The notes: a model not told the origin generated them from the sequence alone. A stretch of 64,000 nucleotides of DNA from Sphingomonadaceae bacterium (GCA_016000085.1 JAECRT010000002.1:7636-71635), one strand, 5' to 3'. Positions 1 through 9,218 are shown, counted from the stretch's first letter. A program made the numbers and translations.

Positions 1-272
1 CGGGCAGCGTCGAACATGGCCGCGTCATCTACGCCGCGCCCGGTAAGCGGCTTCGCTTGTCGGCCGCGCTGGGACCGCTGCAGAGCGAAGGCGTCACCGG
101 CACGCTGGATTTCGCCATCACCCCGGTCGGTAAGCGCGTCCGTGTCACTATGACCTATGTGGTGGGCGGGTATTTGCGCAGTGACCCCGCAACCATGGCG
201 CCGCTGGTCGACACTGTGCTGACCGACCAATTACAGGGCTTGAAGCGGGCTGCCGAGCGGCGTGTGCCGTAA
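1..272 (+). CDS. SRPBCC-family protein, C-terminal end (partial)
   Basis: The reading frame is already open at base 3 and ends at TAA 270-272, so only about the last 89 residues are present. The visible part alternates beta strands (VIYAAPGKRLRLSA, GTLDFAITPVGKRVRVTMTY) and ends in a long helix (ATMAPLVDTVLTDQLQGLKR). This is the usual end of an SRPBCC/START-like lipid-binding fold, as found in activator-of-Hsp90 and polyketide-cyclase-like proteins. The true start and any signal peptide lie outside the window, so the ligand cannot be guessed. The family call rests on fold pattern only. Confidence 0.6.
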   Translation, partial: GSVEHGRVIYAAPGKRLRLSAALGPLQSEGVTGTLDFAITPVGKRVRVTMTYVVGGYLRSDPATMAPLVDTVLTDQLQGLKRAAERRVP

Positions 273-349
273 CGTCGGGCGGCCATTAACCCTGTTCAAG
301 CATCTCTGGCTTTGACCTGGAAAGAAAGCAGCAAAGAAAATAAGGTTAA

Positions 350-1441
350 GTGCCGGTAATTAACCACGAAGTTAACGGATTTATTGCTCGCTTATTGCTA
401 TGCAGCGCCATGGCTGGTTCGCGTCCCTCCCGCACACGGTTAACCGAACTGGACGCTTTGCGTGGCATCGGGGCGCTGTGCGTGCTGATTTTCCACTATT
501 CGACGCGCTTTCACGAACTCTTCCCCCAGGCCGCGCATGTGCCGTTCAGCTTCCCCGGCGGCAATTACCGGGTGCTGCTGTTCTTCACTATCTCCGGCTT
601 CGCGATCTTCTTCACGCTGGATCGGATCGGGTCGGTCGCCGACTTCGTGGTCAATCGTTTCGCGCGCCTCTATCCCGCTTATCTGGCGGCGATGCTGTTG
701 ACGCTCTCGATCGAATATCTCGCCCATACCACCCAGTTGCTCGTCGGGCCGGTAGCCATTCTTGCCAACGCCACCATGTTGCAGGGCTTCGCCTTCATGC
801 CTGAAGTGGACGGCGCGTACTGGACACTGACGGTGGAGATCGCCTTCTATGTCTGCATGATCGCGCTGTGGAAGGTTGCGGGGGTCAAGCGACTGGAACC
901 GATGCTGGTGCTGTGGCTGGCGGTGCGCTGGCTCTATTGGGCGTGGCCCGACATGCCCGAACGGATCATCATGCTGCTGGTGTTGCGCTACACGCCGTTC
1001 TTCGTGATTGGCATGTTGAGTTATCGCATCTGGTCCGGTCAGCGCAGCTGGCGGCAACAGGCCCCCTATGCGCTACTGGCGCTGCTGTCGGTCGTGACGA
1101 TGGAAACATGGGATGTCGCACTGGTCGCCGGCCTGCTGTTGCTGACGTTCGCGGCGCTGATTGCCGGGCGACTGCATATGCTGCGGATTCGGCCGCTCAT
1201 CTGGCTGGGCGGGATCAGCTATTCTTTCTACCTCATCCACCAGCATGTCGGATTCGTCATCATGCTGGAGGTCGCCAAACTGGGCTACAGCCCGTGGATC
1301 GGCTTCTTTGCGGCTTTCGCAGTGGCGCTGCTGCTCGGCACGGCGATCAACCATGTCATCGAACGACCGGCGGGAGAGGCCATCCTCGCGTGGTGGAAGC
1401 GCCGCCGCGCGCGCCGTCCCGGCGTCATCGCACCGGCATGA
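350..1441 (+). CDS. Acyltransferase 3 family membrane protein (OafA/YrhL-like)
   Basis: This is an integral membrane O-acyltransferase of the Acyltransferase_3 family, which transfers acetyl or other acyl groups to surface sugars. The N-terminal signature LDALRGIGALCVLIFHY carries the conserved Arg and His. About ten hydrophobic segments follow, and the end (SYSFYLIHQHVG...ERPAG) is typical of the family. The length of 343-363 residues is normal. Two starts are possible: GTG at 350, behind AAGG, or ATG at 410 (MAGSRPSRTRLTELDALRG), which fits the family better but has no clear ribosome binding site. The gene stands alone and its stop codon overlaps a terminator. The substrate is unknown. Confidence 0.85.
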   Translation: MPVINHEVNGFIARLLLCSAMAGSRPSRTRLTELDALRGIGALCVLIFHYSTRFHELFPQAAHVPFSFPGGNYRVLLFFTISGFAIFFTLDRIGSVADFVVNRFARLYPAYLAAMLLTLSIEYLAHTTQLLVGPVAILANATMLQGFAFMPEVDGAYWTLTVEIAFYVCMIALWKVAGVKRLEPMLVLWLAVRWLYWAWPDMPERIIMLLVLRYTPFFVIGMLSYRIWSGQRSWRQQAPYALLALLSVVTMETWDVALVAGLLLLTFAALIAGRLHMLRIRPLIWLGGISYSFYLIHQHVGFVIMLEVAKLGYSPWIGFFAAFAVALLLGTAINHVIERPAGEAILAWWKRRRARRPGVIAPA

Positions 1442-1477
1442 AAAAGGCGCAGCCGGATGATCCGGCCGCGCCTTTTT
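1441..1477. terminator. Bidirectional rho-independent terminator
   Basis: AAAAAGGCGC pairs with GCGCCTTTTT, with an inner GCCGGAT/ATCCGGC stem. A-run and T-run flanks allow it to work in both directions. It sits between the convergent acyltransferase and CsgG-like genes, and its first base is the last base of the acyltransferase stop codon. Confidence 0.9.
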
Positions 1478-1495
1478 CCATACCCGGTTGCGGGT

Positions 1496-2305
1496 TTACT
1501 GCGCCTTGGGCGCTGCCTTCGCCGCGTTGACAGGCAGGCCGCCGAGCTGGGTGACCAGCTTGGTATAGGCATCGAGATAGGCCAGCACGATTACCTGGCC
1601 GATTTCGGTATTCTGGTAGCCACTGCCGCCAGCCGCTGCGAAACCGCCCCACCAGCCACCGCCGCCGCCACCGCCAAAGCCGACATCGGTCTTGCGCGCA
1701 TAGCCTTCGGTCAGCGCCTCTTCCTCGGTAGTGCGTGCGTTGACGATCGACAGGGTGACATTGGCTTCCTTCTTCTTGATGTTCAGGCCGCCGATGATCG
1801 CGCCGCCAAAGCCGCCCATCAGGCCGCCCAGTGCGCCGCCAATGCCGCCGCCGCCGGAATTGCGGTTGGACGAAACAATGTCCGGCTCCAGATAATAGTC
1901 GGCGGCCTTCACTTGACCCCGGCCCAGATTGGAACCGGCCTGCAACTCACCCGAATCGGCCATGGCGCGTTCCATCGCGCGGCTCGCCATCGCGCGGCCG
2001 CGATTGACCATCTTGAAGCAGCCGGACTGCTGGATGAATACTTTCAGGATCGCTTCGGGGCTGCCCAGGTTCAGCTCGCGCCACCACTGGTTGTCCGGTT
2101 CGACGATCGCGACGGTGCCCAGATTGCGGGTGCAGACCGGGATTTCCCGCTGTCCTGATTCCTGCGCGCGGCGGCCCGAAGAGGCGCCCTTGGTCGTGCC
2201 GTCCTTATATGTCTTGCCCGAAGAGCTGGTGGCCGTCTGCGCGATGGCGCCGCACGGCGAAGTGACGAGAGCCGTCGCCACCAGCAGGGAAACCAGTTTC
2301 ACCAT
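1496..2305 (-). CDS. CsgG/HfaB-family secreted protein
   Basis: The 269-residue protein has a clear signal peptide (MVKLVSLLVATALVTSPCGAIAQ). It has a CsgG-like core with the pattern VAIVEPDNQWW...SPEAILKVFIQQSGCFKMVNRG and later ADYYLEPDIVSS. CsgG relatives form outer-membrane pores or anchors for curli and, as HfaB, for holdfast. Two glycine-rich stretches (about residues 128-150 and 190-205) interrupt the core, and no lipobox cysteine directly follows the signal peptide, so this is not a classical CsgG lipoprotein. AGGGGA lies 8 bases before the ATG. No curli or holdfast genes are nearby, so its partner is unknown. Confidence 0.7.
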   Translation of the reverse strand: MVKLVSLLVATALVTSPCGAIAQTATSSSGKTYKDGTTKGASSGRRAQESGQREIPVCTRNLGTVAIVEPDNQWWRELNLGSPEAILKVFIQQSGCFKMVNRGRAMASRAMERAMADSGELQAGSNLGRGQVKAADYYLEPDIVSSNRNSGGGGIGGALGGLMGGFGGAIIGGLNIKKKEANVTLSIVNARTTEEEALTEGYARKTDVGFGGGGGGGWWGGFAAAGGSGYQNTEIGQVIVLAYLDAYTKLVTQLGGLPVNAAKAAPKAQ

Positions 2306-2480
2306 ATTAAAAATCCCCTAGAAACAGTTCGTTCGATCAATATCTTATGCGACAGCGACCCCCGCGTTTGATCGGCGGCGATAATAGCATAGGGCAGTGG
2401 CCTTGCCTACTGCCCGGCATGTGTCATCTTTGCTGCAAGTCGTGCTGACATGGTACGAAATGACTGCTAGGGCGCGGCGC

Positions 2481-4289
2481 ATGACCGACCTTTCGCATAT
2501 CCGTAACTTTTCGATCATTGCCCATATCGACCATGGCAAATCGACCCTGGCCGATCGCCTGATCCAGCGCACCGGCGGCCTGACCGACCGGGAAATGAGC
2601 GCGCAGGTGCTCGACAATATGGATATCGAGAAGGAGCGCGGCATCACGATCAAGGCGCAGACCGTGCGCCTCGACTATGTCGCCAAGGATGGCCAGACCT
2701 ATGAGCTGAACCTCATGGACACGCCGGGCCATGTCGACTTCGCCTATGAAGTCTCGCGCAGCCTCGCCGCGTGCGAAGGGGCGCTGCTGGTGGTGGACGC
2801 GGCGCAGGGCGTGGAAGCGCAGACGCTGGCCAATGTCTACCAGTCGATCGAGCATGACCATGAGATCGTGCCGGTCCTCAACAAGATCGATCTGCCCGCC
2901 GCCGAACCCGAAAAGGTGCGCAAGGAAATCGAGGACGTCATCGGCCTCGACGCGTCCGAAGCGGTGCTGGCGTCGGCCAAGTCGGGCATCGGCATCGACG
3001 AGATTCTCGAAGCGATCGTCAAGAAGATCCCCCCGCCCAAGGGCGACCGCAACGCCCCGCTGGAAGCGATGCTGGTCGATTCATGGTATGATCCCTATCT
3101 GGGCGTCGTCATCCTCGTGCGCGTCGTCAACGGCGTCATCAAGAAGGGCCAGGCGATCAAGTTCATGATCGGCGGCACCGAACATCTGATTGACCGCGTC
3201 GGCTGCATGCGGCCCAAGATCGAGCAATTGCCCGAACTGGCCGCCGGCGAAATCGGCTTCATCACTGCGCAGATCAAGGAAATCGCCCAGACCCGGGTCG
3301 GCGACACCATCACCACGGTTAAGAATGGCGCGACCAAGCCATTGCCCGGCTTCAAGGAAGTGCAGCCGGTGGTCTTCTGTGGCCTGTTCCCGGTCGACGC
3401 GAACGATTTCGACAAGCTGCGCGATTCGATCAGCAAGCTGCGCCTGAACGACGCCAGCTTCTCCTTCGAGATGGAAAGCAGCGCGGCATTGGGCTTCGGC
3501 TTCCGCTGCGGGTTCCTGGGCCTCCTCCATCTGGAAATCATTCAGGAGCGGCTGACCCGCGAATATGATCTCGACCTCATCACCACTGCGCCTTCGGTGG
3601 TCTACAAAATCCAGCTGACCTATGGCGGGGGCGAGATCGAGCTGCACAACCCGGCCGACATGCCCGATCCCACCAAGATCGCGGATATCGAGGAACCCTG
3701 GATCGAGGCGATCATCTATTGCCCTGACGAATATCTCGGCTCGATCCTGAAGCTCTGTCAGGATCGGCGCGGCATCCAGAAGAATCTGACCTATGTCGGC
3801 GGTCGCGCGCAGGTGACCTATGAATTGCCGCTCAACGAAGTGGTGTTCGACTTTTATGATCGCCTGAAGTCGATCAGCCGGGGCTATGCCAGCTTCGATT
3901 ACCACCAGATCGGCTATCGCGAGGGCGACCTCGTCAAGATGAGCATCATGGTCAATTCGGAGCCGGTCGATGCGCTCAGCATGATCGTCCATCGCGGCAC
4001 CGCCGAATCACGCGGTCGCGGCATGTGCGAGCGGCTCAAGGATCTGATCCCGCGTCACCTGTTCAAGATCCCGATTCAGGCGGCGATCGGCGGCAAGGTG
4101 ATCGCGCGTGAGACGATCGCGGCGATGCGCAAGGACGTGACGGCGAAATGCTATGGCGGCGACATCAGCCGCAAGAAGAAGCTGCTCGACAAGCAGAAGG
4201 AAGGCAAGAAGCGGATGCGCGAATATGGCAGTGTCCAGATTCCGCAGGAAGCCTTCATCGCCGCGCTGCGCATGGGCGACGAGAACTGA
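2481..4289 (+). CDS. lepA: Elongation factor 4 (LepA), ribosome back-translocating GTPase
   Basis: LepA is a translational GTPase that remodels stalled or post-translocational ribosomes. The GTPase motifs are in order: IDHGKST (residues 16-22), ERGITI, DTPGH and NKID. They are followed by the EF-G-like domains and the LepA-specific C-terminal tail ([21 protein letters not shown]). The family normally begins [22 protein letters not shown], so I place the start at ATG 2481, giving 602 residues, the usual length. The frame stays open back to 2397, but that extension is not conserved in type and has no ribosome binding site. Identity is certain; only the start is arguable. Confidence 0.97.
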   Translation: MTDLSHIRNFSIIAHIDHGKSTLADRLIQRTGGLTDREMSAQVLDNMDIEKERGITIKAQTVRLDYVAKDGQTYELNLMDTPGHVDFAYEVSRSLAACEGALLVVDAAQGVEAQTLANVYQSIEHDHEIVPVLNKIDLPAAEPEKVRKEIEDVIGLDASEAVLASAKSGIGIDEILEAIVKKIPPPKGDRNAPLEAMLVDSWYDPYLGVVILVRVVNGVIKKGQAIKFMIGGTEHLIDRVGCMRPKIEQLPELAAGEIGFITAQIKEIAQTRVGDTITTVKNGATKPLPGFKEVQPVVFCGLFPVDANDFDKLRDSISKLRLNDASFSFEMESSAALGFGFRCGFLGLLHLEIIQERLTREYDLDLITTAPSVVYKIQLTYGGGEIELHNPADMPDPTKIADIEEPWIEAIIYCPDEYLGSILKLCQDRRGIQKNLTYVGGRAQVTYELPLNEVVFDFYDRLKSISRGYASFDYHQIGYREGDLVKMSIMVNSEPVDALSMIVHRGTAESRGRGMCERLKDLIPRHLFKIPIQAAIGGKVIARETIAAMRKDVTAKCYGGDISRKKKLLDKQKEGKKRMREYGSVQIPQEAFIAALRMGDEN

Positions 4290-4360
4290 CCGATCGCTGC
4301 TCGTCGATCGCGGTCCAGGTCGCGCGGATCGAGCGAGCGGCGGCATTTCTGGCCAATGGC

Positions 4361-4762
4361 ATGTCCGGCGGCGCCTGTCCGCAAGCAGCGATTCGTCGGC
4401 GGGGTGCCATGCCGACCAAGCTGATCGGCAACGGCTTACGCGAACTGGACCTGTTCCTGACCGACCTGATTGTCGAGGCGCGGCGGATCGACCGGCTCGG
4501 CCCGGCGGCGGGCCGCGATCCGGGTGTTCATCCGGGCAGCCGCATCTATTGCGCGGCGGAGGCATGGCGGCGTGCCGGACCGCAACTGGGGCTGGCGATG
4601 GAAGGGCGAGCGCGCCTGCGCCAAATGCGCGCGGATCAGAACCGTCATTGCTTCGGCGGCGTACGCGGTGACGATGCGGAAAGTCGGATGCAACATGCCT
4701 GCGCCGACTATGCCCGGTTGGCGCGCGATGTGCTGACGGCGGTGCGTCTGCGGTCGGCCTGA
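4361..4762 (+). CDS. Hypothetical protein
   Basis: About 133 residues in a frame with strong G/C at third codon positions, which supports real coding. I do not recognise the family. The middle is helical and charged (GLRELDLFLTDLIVEARRIDRL), and Cys and His are scattered through the second half (SRIYCAAEAW, NRHCFGG, MQHACADYARLA). No signal peptide or membrane segment is visible. The frame is open from within lepA; ATG 4361 and ATG 4409 are the plausible starts, both without a strong ribosome binding site. It follows lepA by 71 bases on the same strand and could be cotranscribed with it. Confidence 0.5.
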   Translation: MSGGACPQAAIRRRGAMPTKLIGNGLRELDLFLTDLIVEARRIDRLGPAAGRDPGVHPGSRIYCAAEAWRRAGPQLGLAMEGRARLRQMRADQNRHCFGGVRGDDAESRMQHACADYARLARDVLTAVRLRSA

Positions 4763-4782
4763 ATCAGGCCGGGCAGTGCGCG

Positions 4783-5349
4783 TCAGACGAGCTTTTCGGC
4801 TTCTTTCGCACACCAGTCGACCGGCGTACCGGACCATGGCTGTGCATAATTCTTCAGGATCATCAATTCGCCCAGCGACACGCCATCGCGCACGAGCATG
4901 CGGGCGGATGGGTCGGCATCGGCTTCGTCGGGATGCGCATCGAACGCGCCGCCGTTCAGCATGGCGAGCAGAGCCAAGCGTCCCGCCTGCGCCCGCTCGG
5001 CTTCGACGGGGCATTGCGCCCCGGTCAGACTGGGGACGCTGACGTCGGATAAATGATAGGATCGTCCCTGATAGGCGTAGGTGCCAGGGCCAAGGACGCA
5101 AGCCTGTCCGTTCACGTCATCGCACAGAGAAAAATGCGTGTTGATGCTGGTGGATTGCGGTACTTGCGTGTCACTGACCGGGGCGGGCAGCACATTTCTC
5201 ATAATGACGATGGCGAACGCCCCGATGGCCAGCGCGACCATGACGATGCCCAGCGGCATGACCTGCACGCTGCGTTCCTGTTTTTCGCCTAGCCAATCCA
5301 GCTTCTGGTTTGGGCTGCGATCGCCGACATCATAGAGGTTGCGTGCCAT
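4783..5349 (-). CDS. Membrane-anchored, degenerate SNase-like (thermonuclease-fold) protein
   Basis: This protein of 188 residues has one N-terminal membrane segment (about residues 30-52, VMPLGIVMVALAIGAFAIVIM). The outward-facing domain has the order of a staphylococcal-nuclease fold: a YQGRSYHLSDVSVPSL strand pair, a C-x2-E-x-ERAQAGRLALLAMLNGG helix, then ARMLVRDGVSLGELMILKNYAQPW. The usual catalytic Arg-Glu-Arg set of active nucleases is not evident, so it may bind rather than cut. ATG 5349 follows GGATCAGG; a TTG 12 bases upstream is possible. It is convergent with the gene ending at 4762. The fold call is by pattern only. Confidence 0.6.
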   Translation of the reverse strand: MARNLYDVGDRSPNQKLDWLGEKQERSVQVMPLGIVMVALAIGAFAIVIMRNVLPAPVSDTQVPQSTSINTHFSLCDDVNGQACVLGPGTYAYQGRSYHLSDVSVPSLTGAQCPVEAERAQAGRLALLAMLNGGAFDAHPDEADADPSARMLVRDGVSLGELMILKNYAQPWSGTPVDWCAKEAEKLV

Positions 5350-5483
5350 ATCCTGATCCAAATCAATTCAACAGATCTAGCCAAAGAAGGTGAATTTTTC
5401 GTAACCGTGCCGTCGCAGCCGCCGCTTGACGATCACGGAGCGCCATGGTGAAAGCAGGCTGGTCCCACGCGCTAGGAGGCGGC

Positions 5484-5870
5484 ATGAGCGAAGCCTGGTT
5501 GTATGACGAACATCCCGCGATGTTCCGGGCGCACCCTTTCCTGTTCTTACTGTTGTTGGTCTCGATCGTTGGCATCCTTGCCATCGGCGTGTGGTGGGTG
5601 ATGCACAAGGGCGAGCGACTGGCCCTGTCCGATCGGGACGTGCTGCTGGAACGCGGCCTGCTGGCCAAGCAGCGCACCGAAATTGCGCTTTCCAGCATCC
5701 GCAGCGTCCGCATTACCCAGAGCCTGGGCCAGCGGCTGTTCAATGTCGGCCATGTCGAACTGTTCAGCGCGGGGGATCTTGCCGAAATCGCGATCAAGAA
5801 TATGCCGCACCCTGGCCGCATCCGGGCGATCGCGGCATCCCGCAACGTCGACCTGCTGCCGCAGCGATAA
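5484..5870 (+). CDS. PH-domain (bPH, YdbT/YdbS-like) membrane protein
   Basis: A 128-residue protein begins at ATG 5484, behind a perfect AGGAGG at 5474-5479. An N-terminal segment (PFLFLLLLVSIVGILAIGVWWVM) spans the membrane. It is followed by a bacterial PH domain of the type LSDRDVLLERGLLAKQRTEIALSSIRSVRITQSLGQRLFNVGHVELFSAG. Such proteins sit at the inner face of the membrane and their biochemical role is generally unknown. It is divergent from the SNase-like gene, with 134 bases between their starts. Confidence 0.8.
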   Translation: MSEAWLYDEHPAMFRAHPFLFLLLLVSIVGILAIGVWWVMHKGERLALSDRDVLLERGLLAKQRTEIALSSIRSVRITQSLGQRLFNVGHVELFSAGDLAEIAIKNMPHPGRIRAIAASRNVDLLPQR

Positions 5871-5989
5871 CGAAGCGGACCCGCATCCTTTTCTATCCAA
5901 AAAAGGAAAATCCAGAAAACAAAGGATAAATACCCCATAGACGAAGTAAGGCGCATCGGATCATAAAAGAGATCATCCGGCGCTAGCCC

Positions 5990-6050
5990 TTGACTTTGGC
6001 GCATTTATTTCAACGATAGGACATAGAGGAACCGTCAGAGTTCCACATCG
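5990..6050 (+). promoter_or_regulatory. Possible promoter region and short hairpin before the HNH-like gene
   Basis: The 249-base gap between 5871 and 6119 contains a TTGACT hexamer near 5991, but its downstream -10 partner is poor. A short GGAAC/GTTCC hairpin lies near 6030-6046. No open frame in the gap looks coding. Confidence 0.25.
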
Positions 6051-6119
6051 CAAGAGGACGCCGTCGAAAGCAACGCCGAACCGCATGACGCGGTGGGGCG
6101 CGGACAAGGGGTCGTCTTC

Positions 6120-6818
6120 ATGAGCCTGCGAATGATGCCGTCATTACCGGAACTGACGGCCGAGCAGCGCGCGGATATCCGCCAGTTGTGCGGGTTCGCC
6201 TGCGTGCGCTGCGGCGTTACGATCTATCGCTATCTCGGCCTGCCCGACAGCCAGGGCGCAACATTGCTTTGCCCGACCTGTCACGGACTGGTGGAAGAAG
6301 GGCGGCTGACGGCAACGCAGGTCCACAGTTTCCATGCCAATCCCGTGGTGCGCCAGCGCCATTTCGCGCGTGATCGCCTCCCTTTCTCGGCCGAACTGCC
6401 GCAATTGATTGTCGGCGGGAGCCGCTTGTTGCGCGACACGCCCATCCCGATCACGGTGGAGGGCGAACCGATTCTGATTTTTGCGCCACCCCGTCGCACC
6501 AATGGCGCGACCCGCATCAGCGTGCGGCTGGGCGGCGCGGATGGTTCGCCGGTACAGGTCATCGACGGCAACGAATGGTTGCCGACCGATGGCAGCTGGC
6601 ATTTCCTGCTGCGCGGTGACCGTTATTCGATGATGGCGGCGCGCGGCGATGGCCTTGCCGTGTTGCGTATCGTGGGTCGCAACCGCATTGCGGTCGAACA
6701 TCTGCGCACCACCATCAGGGGCCGCCGGCTCGAAGTGACGCCCGACTGGCTGGAGATCGATGGCAAACGCCATGTCGACCGTATCGGCAGCGGCACGCTG
6801 ATCGGGCTGGAAGTGTAA
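6120..6818 (+). CDS. HNH-like zinc-binding protein with degenerate active site
   Basis: The 232-residue protein begins at ATG 6120, eight bases after AAGGGG. The N-terminal part has the zinc framework of an HNH domain: C28-x2-C31 in GFACVRCG, and C51-x2-C54-H55 in LLCPTCHG. The stretch between the cysteine pairs is shorter than in recognisable HNH proteins, and the first catalytic His of the beta-beta-alpha-metal core is missing. The C-terminal two thirds are beta-rich (ITVEGEPILIFAPP, RISVRLGGADGSPVQVIDGNEW, RIAVEHLRTTIRGRRLEVTPDWLEIDG) and match nothing I know. It could be a DNA-binding or structural derivative rather than an active nuclease. Confidence 0.6.
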   Translation: MSLRMMPSLPELTAEQRADIRQLCGFACVRCGVTIYRYLGLPDSQGATLLCPTCHGLVEEGRLTATQVHSFHANPVVRQRHFARDRLPFSAELPQLIVGGSRLLRDTPIPITVEGEPILIFAPPRRTNGATRISVRLGGADGSPVQVIDGNEWLPTDGSWHFLLRGDRYSMMAARGDGLAVLRIVGRNRIAVEHLRTTIRGRRLEVTPDWLEIDGKRHVDRIGSGTLIGLEV

Positions 6819-7064
6819 GGCGCCTTCAGCCCGCCCGTTTGGGCAGGCGGGGATGCCCATGCCCACGGTCTTTATCGTCCCGTTGCGCGCCTGCGTTTCC
6901 CCACTGCGTCGCCATGTCACCTGGATTGCATTGTGTTACTGTAATGTAAGGAAAGATTGCTCAGGCGCATTAGCTTGCCCCGCGCGATTGACACCCGCCG
7001 CTACCGCACCCATCCGCCCATTCTACTGCGACTTAGTTGCATTATTGAATTTGGGGGTTGTTGC
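6819..7064. other. Intergenic region before the TonB-dependent receptor
   Basis: It begins with a GC-rich hairpin (CCCGCC...GGCGGG, near 6830-6852) without a T-run. Around 6932-6951 a TTAC-T-GTAA palindrome is followed by another GTAA, which could be a regulator site for the receptor. I could not recognise a Fur or Irr box. Confidence 0.3.
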
Positions 7065-9191
7065 ATGTTTTCTTGCTCGTCCGTTTCGTCACGCTTGCGG
7101 CTCGCGGGGGCCAGCCTGCTTGTCTTGTCCGCTGCAGCGCTGACACCCGCCATCGCTGCCGACGCAGCACCGGAAGCGGGCGAGCAGTCCAGCGCGATCG
7201 TCGTCACCGCGGCGGGCTATGAACAGAATATCGTCGAAGCCCCCGCCAGCATCACCGTGCTGGGTCGCGAGGAATTGCAGGAAAAGCGTTTCGGCAGCCT
7301 CGCCGAAGCGTTGCAGGATGTGCAGGGCGTGGACGTCGGCGGCGAAGCGGGCAAGACCGGCGGCCTCAACATTTCCATTCGCGGTATGCCCAGCGAATAC
7401 ACGCTGGTCCTGATCGACGGCCGCCGCCAGAATGCGCCGGGCGGCGTTACCCCCAACGGCTTTGGCGAAACATCCACCAGCTTCCTGCCGCCTTTCTCCG
7501 CGATCGACCGGATCGAAGTGGTGCGCGGCCCCATGTCGACCCTCTACGGCTCCGACGCGATGGGGGGCGTCGTCAACATCATCACCCGCAAGGTCGGTGA
7601 TCGCTGGGTCGGCACCGCCACGGCGGAAAGCACGATCCAGGGCGATGACCGCTTCGGCAACATTCGCTCGGTCAACGGCTTCGCGCAGGGTCCGCTGGTT
7701 CAGGGTCTGGCGGGCCTCACCCTGCGCGGGAGCGTGTTCCATCGTGAAGGGTCGGACATTCCCATTCCCGGCGATCCGGCGCTCACGCTGGGTCGCAATC
7801 CTGTGAAGTCGGATACCTACACCTATGGCGGTCGCCTGACGCTGACGCCGCATGCCGATCATGATCTGTGGTTCGAATATGACCGGAACGAGCAGATTTA
7901 CGACAATAGCGAGGGACGGCTGGGCACGCTGGGATCGGGCGGCTATGCGCCCGAACAGCGCTTCAATCGCTCCAACTATGTCGCCGCGCACACATGGCGC
8001 ATGGGCTTTGGCCAGCTCGACACGACGCTGACCCGTAACGAGACGGAGACGATCGGCCGCCTGATCCCCAACGGCACGCCGGGCGCTGTGCCAGGTAGCG
8101 CGCGGGCGCTGGAAGCGCGCAACGACATCCTTGATTCGCGTTTCGCGGGCAAGTTCGGACCGGTAGCCTTCACCGTGGGCGGCCAATATTGGAAGGCCCG
8201 CATGGTCGAGGGCGTCGCGCCAGAGCCGTTCAAGTTCACCCAATGGGCCGGTTTTGCCGAAGCCACGCTGACCGTGACCGACGGGTTCAACATCACCGGC
8301 GGCGCGCGCTATGACGATCATTCGACCTTCGGCAACAAGTGGTCGCCTCGTGCTTACGCGGTATGGAACATCAACGACGCCCTGACCCTCAAGGGCGGCG
8401 TGAGCCGGGGCTTCAAGACGCCGCGCGTAGAACAGATCGCGGACGGCATCATCGGCTTCGGCAGCCAGGGTCGCGTCCCCTTGCTGGGATCACCGGGCCT
8501 GACGCCCGAAACCAGCACCAGCTACGAGGCGGGCCTTTATTATGATGCCCAGGGCTTCTTCAGCGGCAACGTGACCCTGTTCAACAATGATTTCGACGAC
8601 AAGATCGCCAATGGCCCGGGCGTGGCCAATTGCCGGTTCGCGGCCAATCCCAATCTGCCGGGCTGTGTCGACGTGGGCAATTTCCCCAATATCGACGTAT
8701 TCAGCCAGTCGATCAATATCGACAAGGCACGTACGCGCGGGGTCGAAGTGGCGACCCGCTTTGCCTTTACGCCTGCTTTGTCGCTGACCGCCAACTATAC
8801 CTATACCGAAACCGAGCAGCTAAGCGGCGCGGAAAAGGGTTTGCCGCTGGTCGGGATGCCCAAACATATGCTGAATGGCAATCTGCGCTGGAAGCTGGGC
8901 GACAAGGCCAGCCTGTGGGCGCGGGCCGAAATTCGCTCCAGCCGCTATCGTGGCGCCAATGCACAGCAGACGGCGGTCGGGGACTTCCGCAGCTATGAAG
9001 TGTTCCACCTGGGCGGTTCCTACCAGATCGCGCCCGCTTTCCGCCTCGCGGCCACGGTCTACAACATCCTCGACACCGACTATGCCACCTATGTACCGTA
9101 CAGAAGCGGCGCAGCCACGGTCTTTACCCCGGCCTATTCCATCAATCAGGAAGGCCGCCGCCTGTGGCTGTCGGCCACGGTCGATTTCTAA
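7065..9191 (+). CDS. TonB-dependent outer-membrane receptor (siderophore type, CirA/IrgA-like)
   Basis: This is a 708-residue outer-membrane active-transport receptor. It has a signal peptide (about residues 1-32, ending TPAIAADA) and a TonB-box-like segment (SAIVVTA). The plug domain contains ASITVLGREELQEKR and IRGMPSEYTLVLIDGRRQ, and the pattern IDRIEVVRGPMSTLYGSDAMGGVVNIIT. A 22-strand-type barrel follows, ending in Phe (LWLSATVDF). The plug pattern is close to catecholate siderophore receptors such as CirA and IrgA, so iron uptake is inferred. The start is ATG 7065; an in-frame 36-residue extension upstream lacks signal-peptide character. No TonB, ExbBD or ABC genes are adjacent. Confidence 0.9.
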   Translation: MFSCSSVSSRLRLAGASLLVLSAAALTPAIAADAAPEAGEQSSAIVVTAAGYEQNIVEAPASITVLGREELQEKRFGSLAEALQDVQGVDVGGEAGKTGGLNISIRGMPSEYTLVLIDGRRQNAPGGVTPNGFGETSTSFLPPFSAIDRIEVVRGPMSTLYGSDAMGGVVNIITRKVGDRWVGTATAESTIQGDDRFGNIRSVNGFAQGPLVQGLAGLTLRGSVFHREGSDIPIPGDPALTLGRNPVKSDTYTYGGRLTLTPHADHDLWFEYDRNEQIYDNSEGRLGTLGSGGYAPEQRFNRSNYVAAHTWRMGFGQLDTTLTRNETETIGRLIPNGTPGAVPGSARALEARNDILDSRFAGKFGPVAFTVGGQYWKARMVEGVAPEPFKFTQWAGFAEATLTVTDGFNITGGARYDDHSTFGNKWSPRAYAVWNINDALTLKGGVSRGFKTPRVEQIADGIIGFGSQGRVPLLGSPGLTPETSTSYEAGLYYDAQGFFSGNVTLFNNDFDDKIANGPGVANCRFAANPNLPGCVDVGNFPNIDVFSQSINIDKARTRGVEVATRFAFTPALSLTANYTYTETEQLSGAEKGLPLVGMPKHMLNGNLRWKLGDKASLWARAEIRSSRYRGANAQQTAVGDFRSYEVFHLGGSYQIAPAFRLAATVYNILDTDYATYVPYRSGAATVFTPAYSINQEGRRLWLSATVDF

Positions 9192-9218
9192 AGTGGCTGT
9201 CGGCCACGGTCGATTTCT
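9164..9218 (+). repeat. Tandem duplication of the receptor gene's 3' end
   Basis: A 26-base sequence (9164-9189), which covers the last codons of the receptor gene, is repeated exactly at 9193-9218. The period is 29 bases, so the copy is out of frame. It lies after the stop and ends in TTCTGA, mimicking the gene's own TTCTAA end. Confidence 0.95.
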
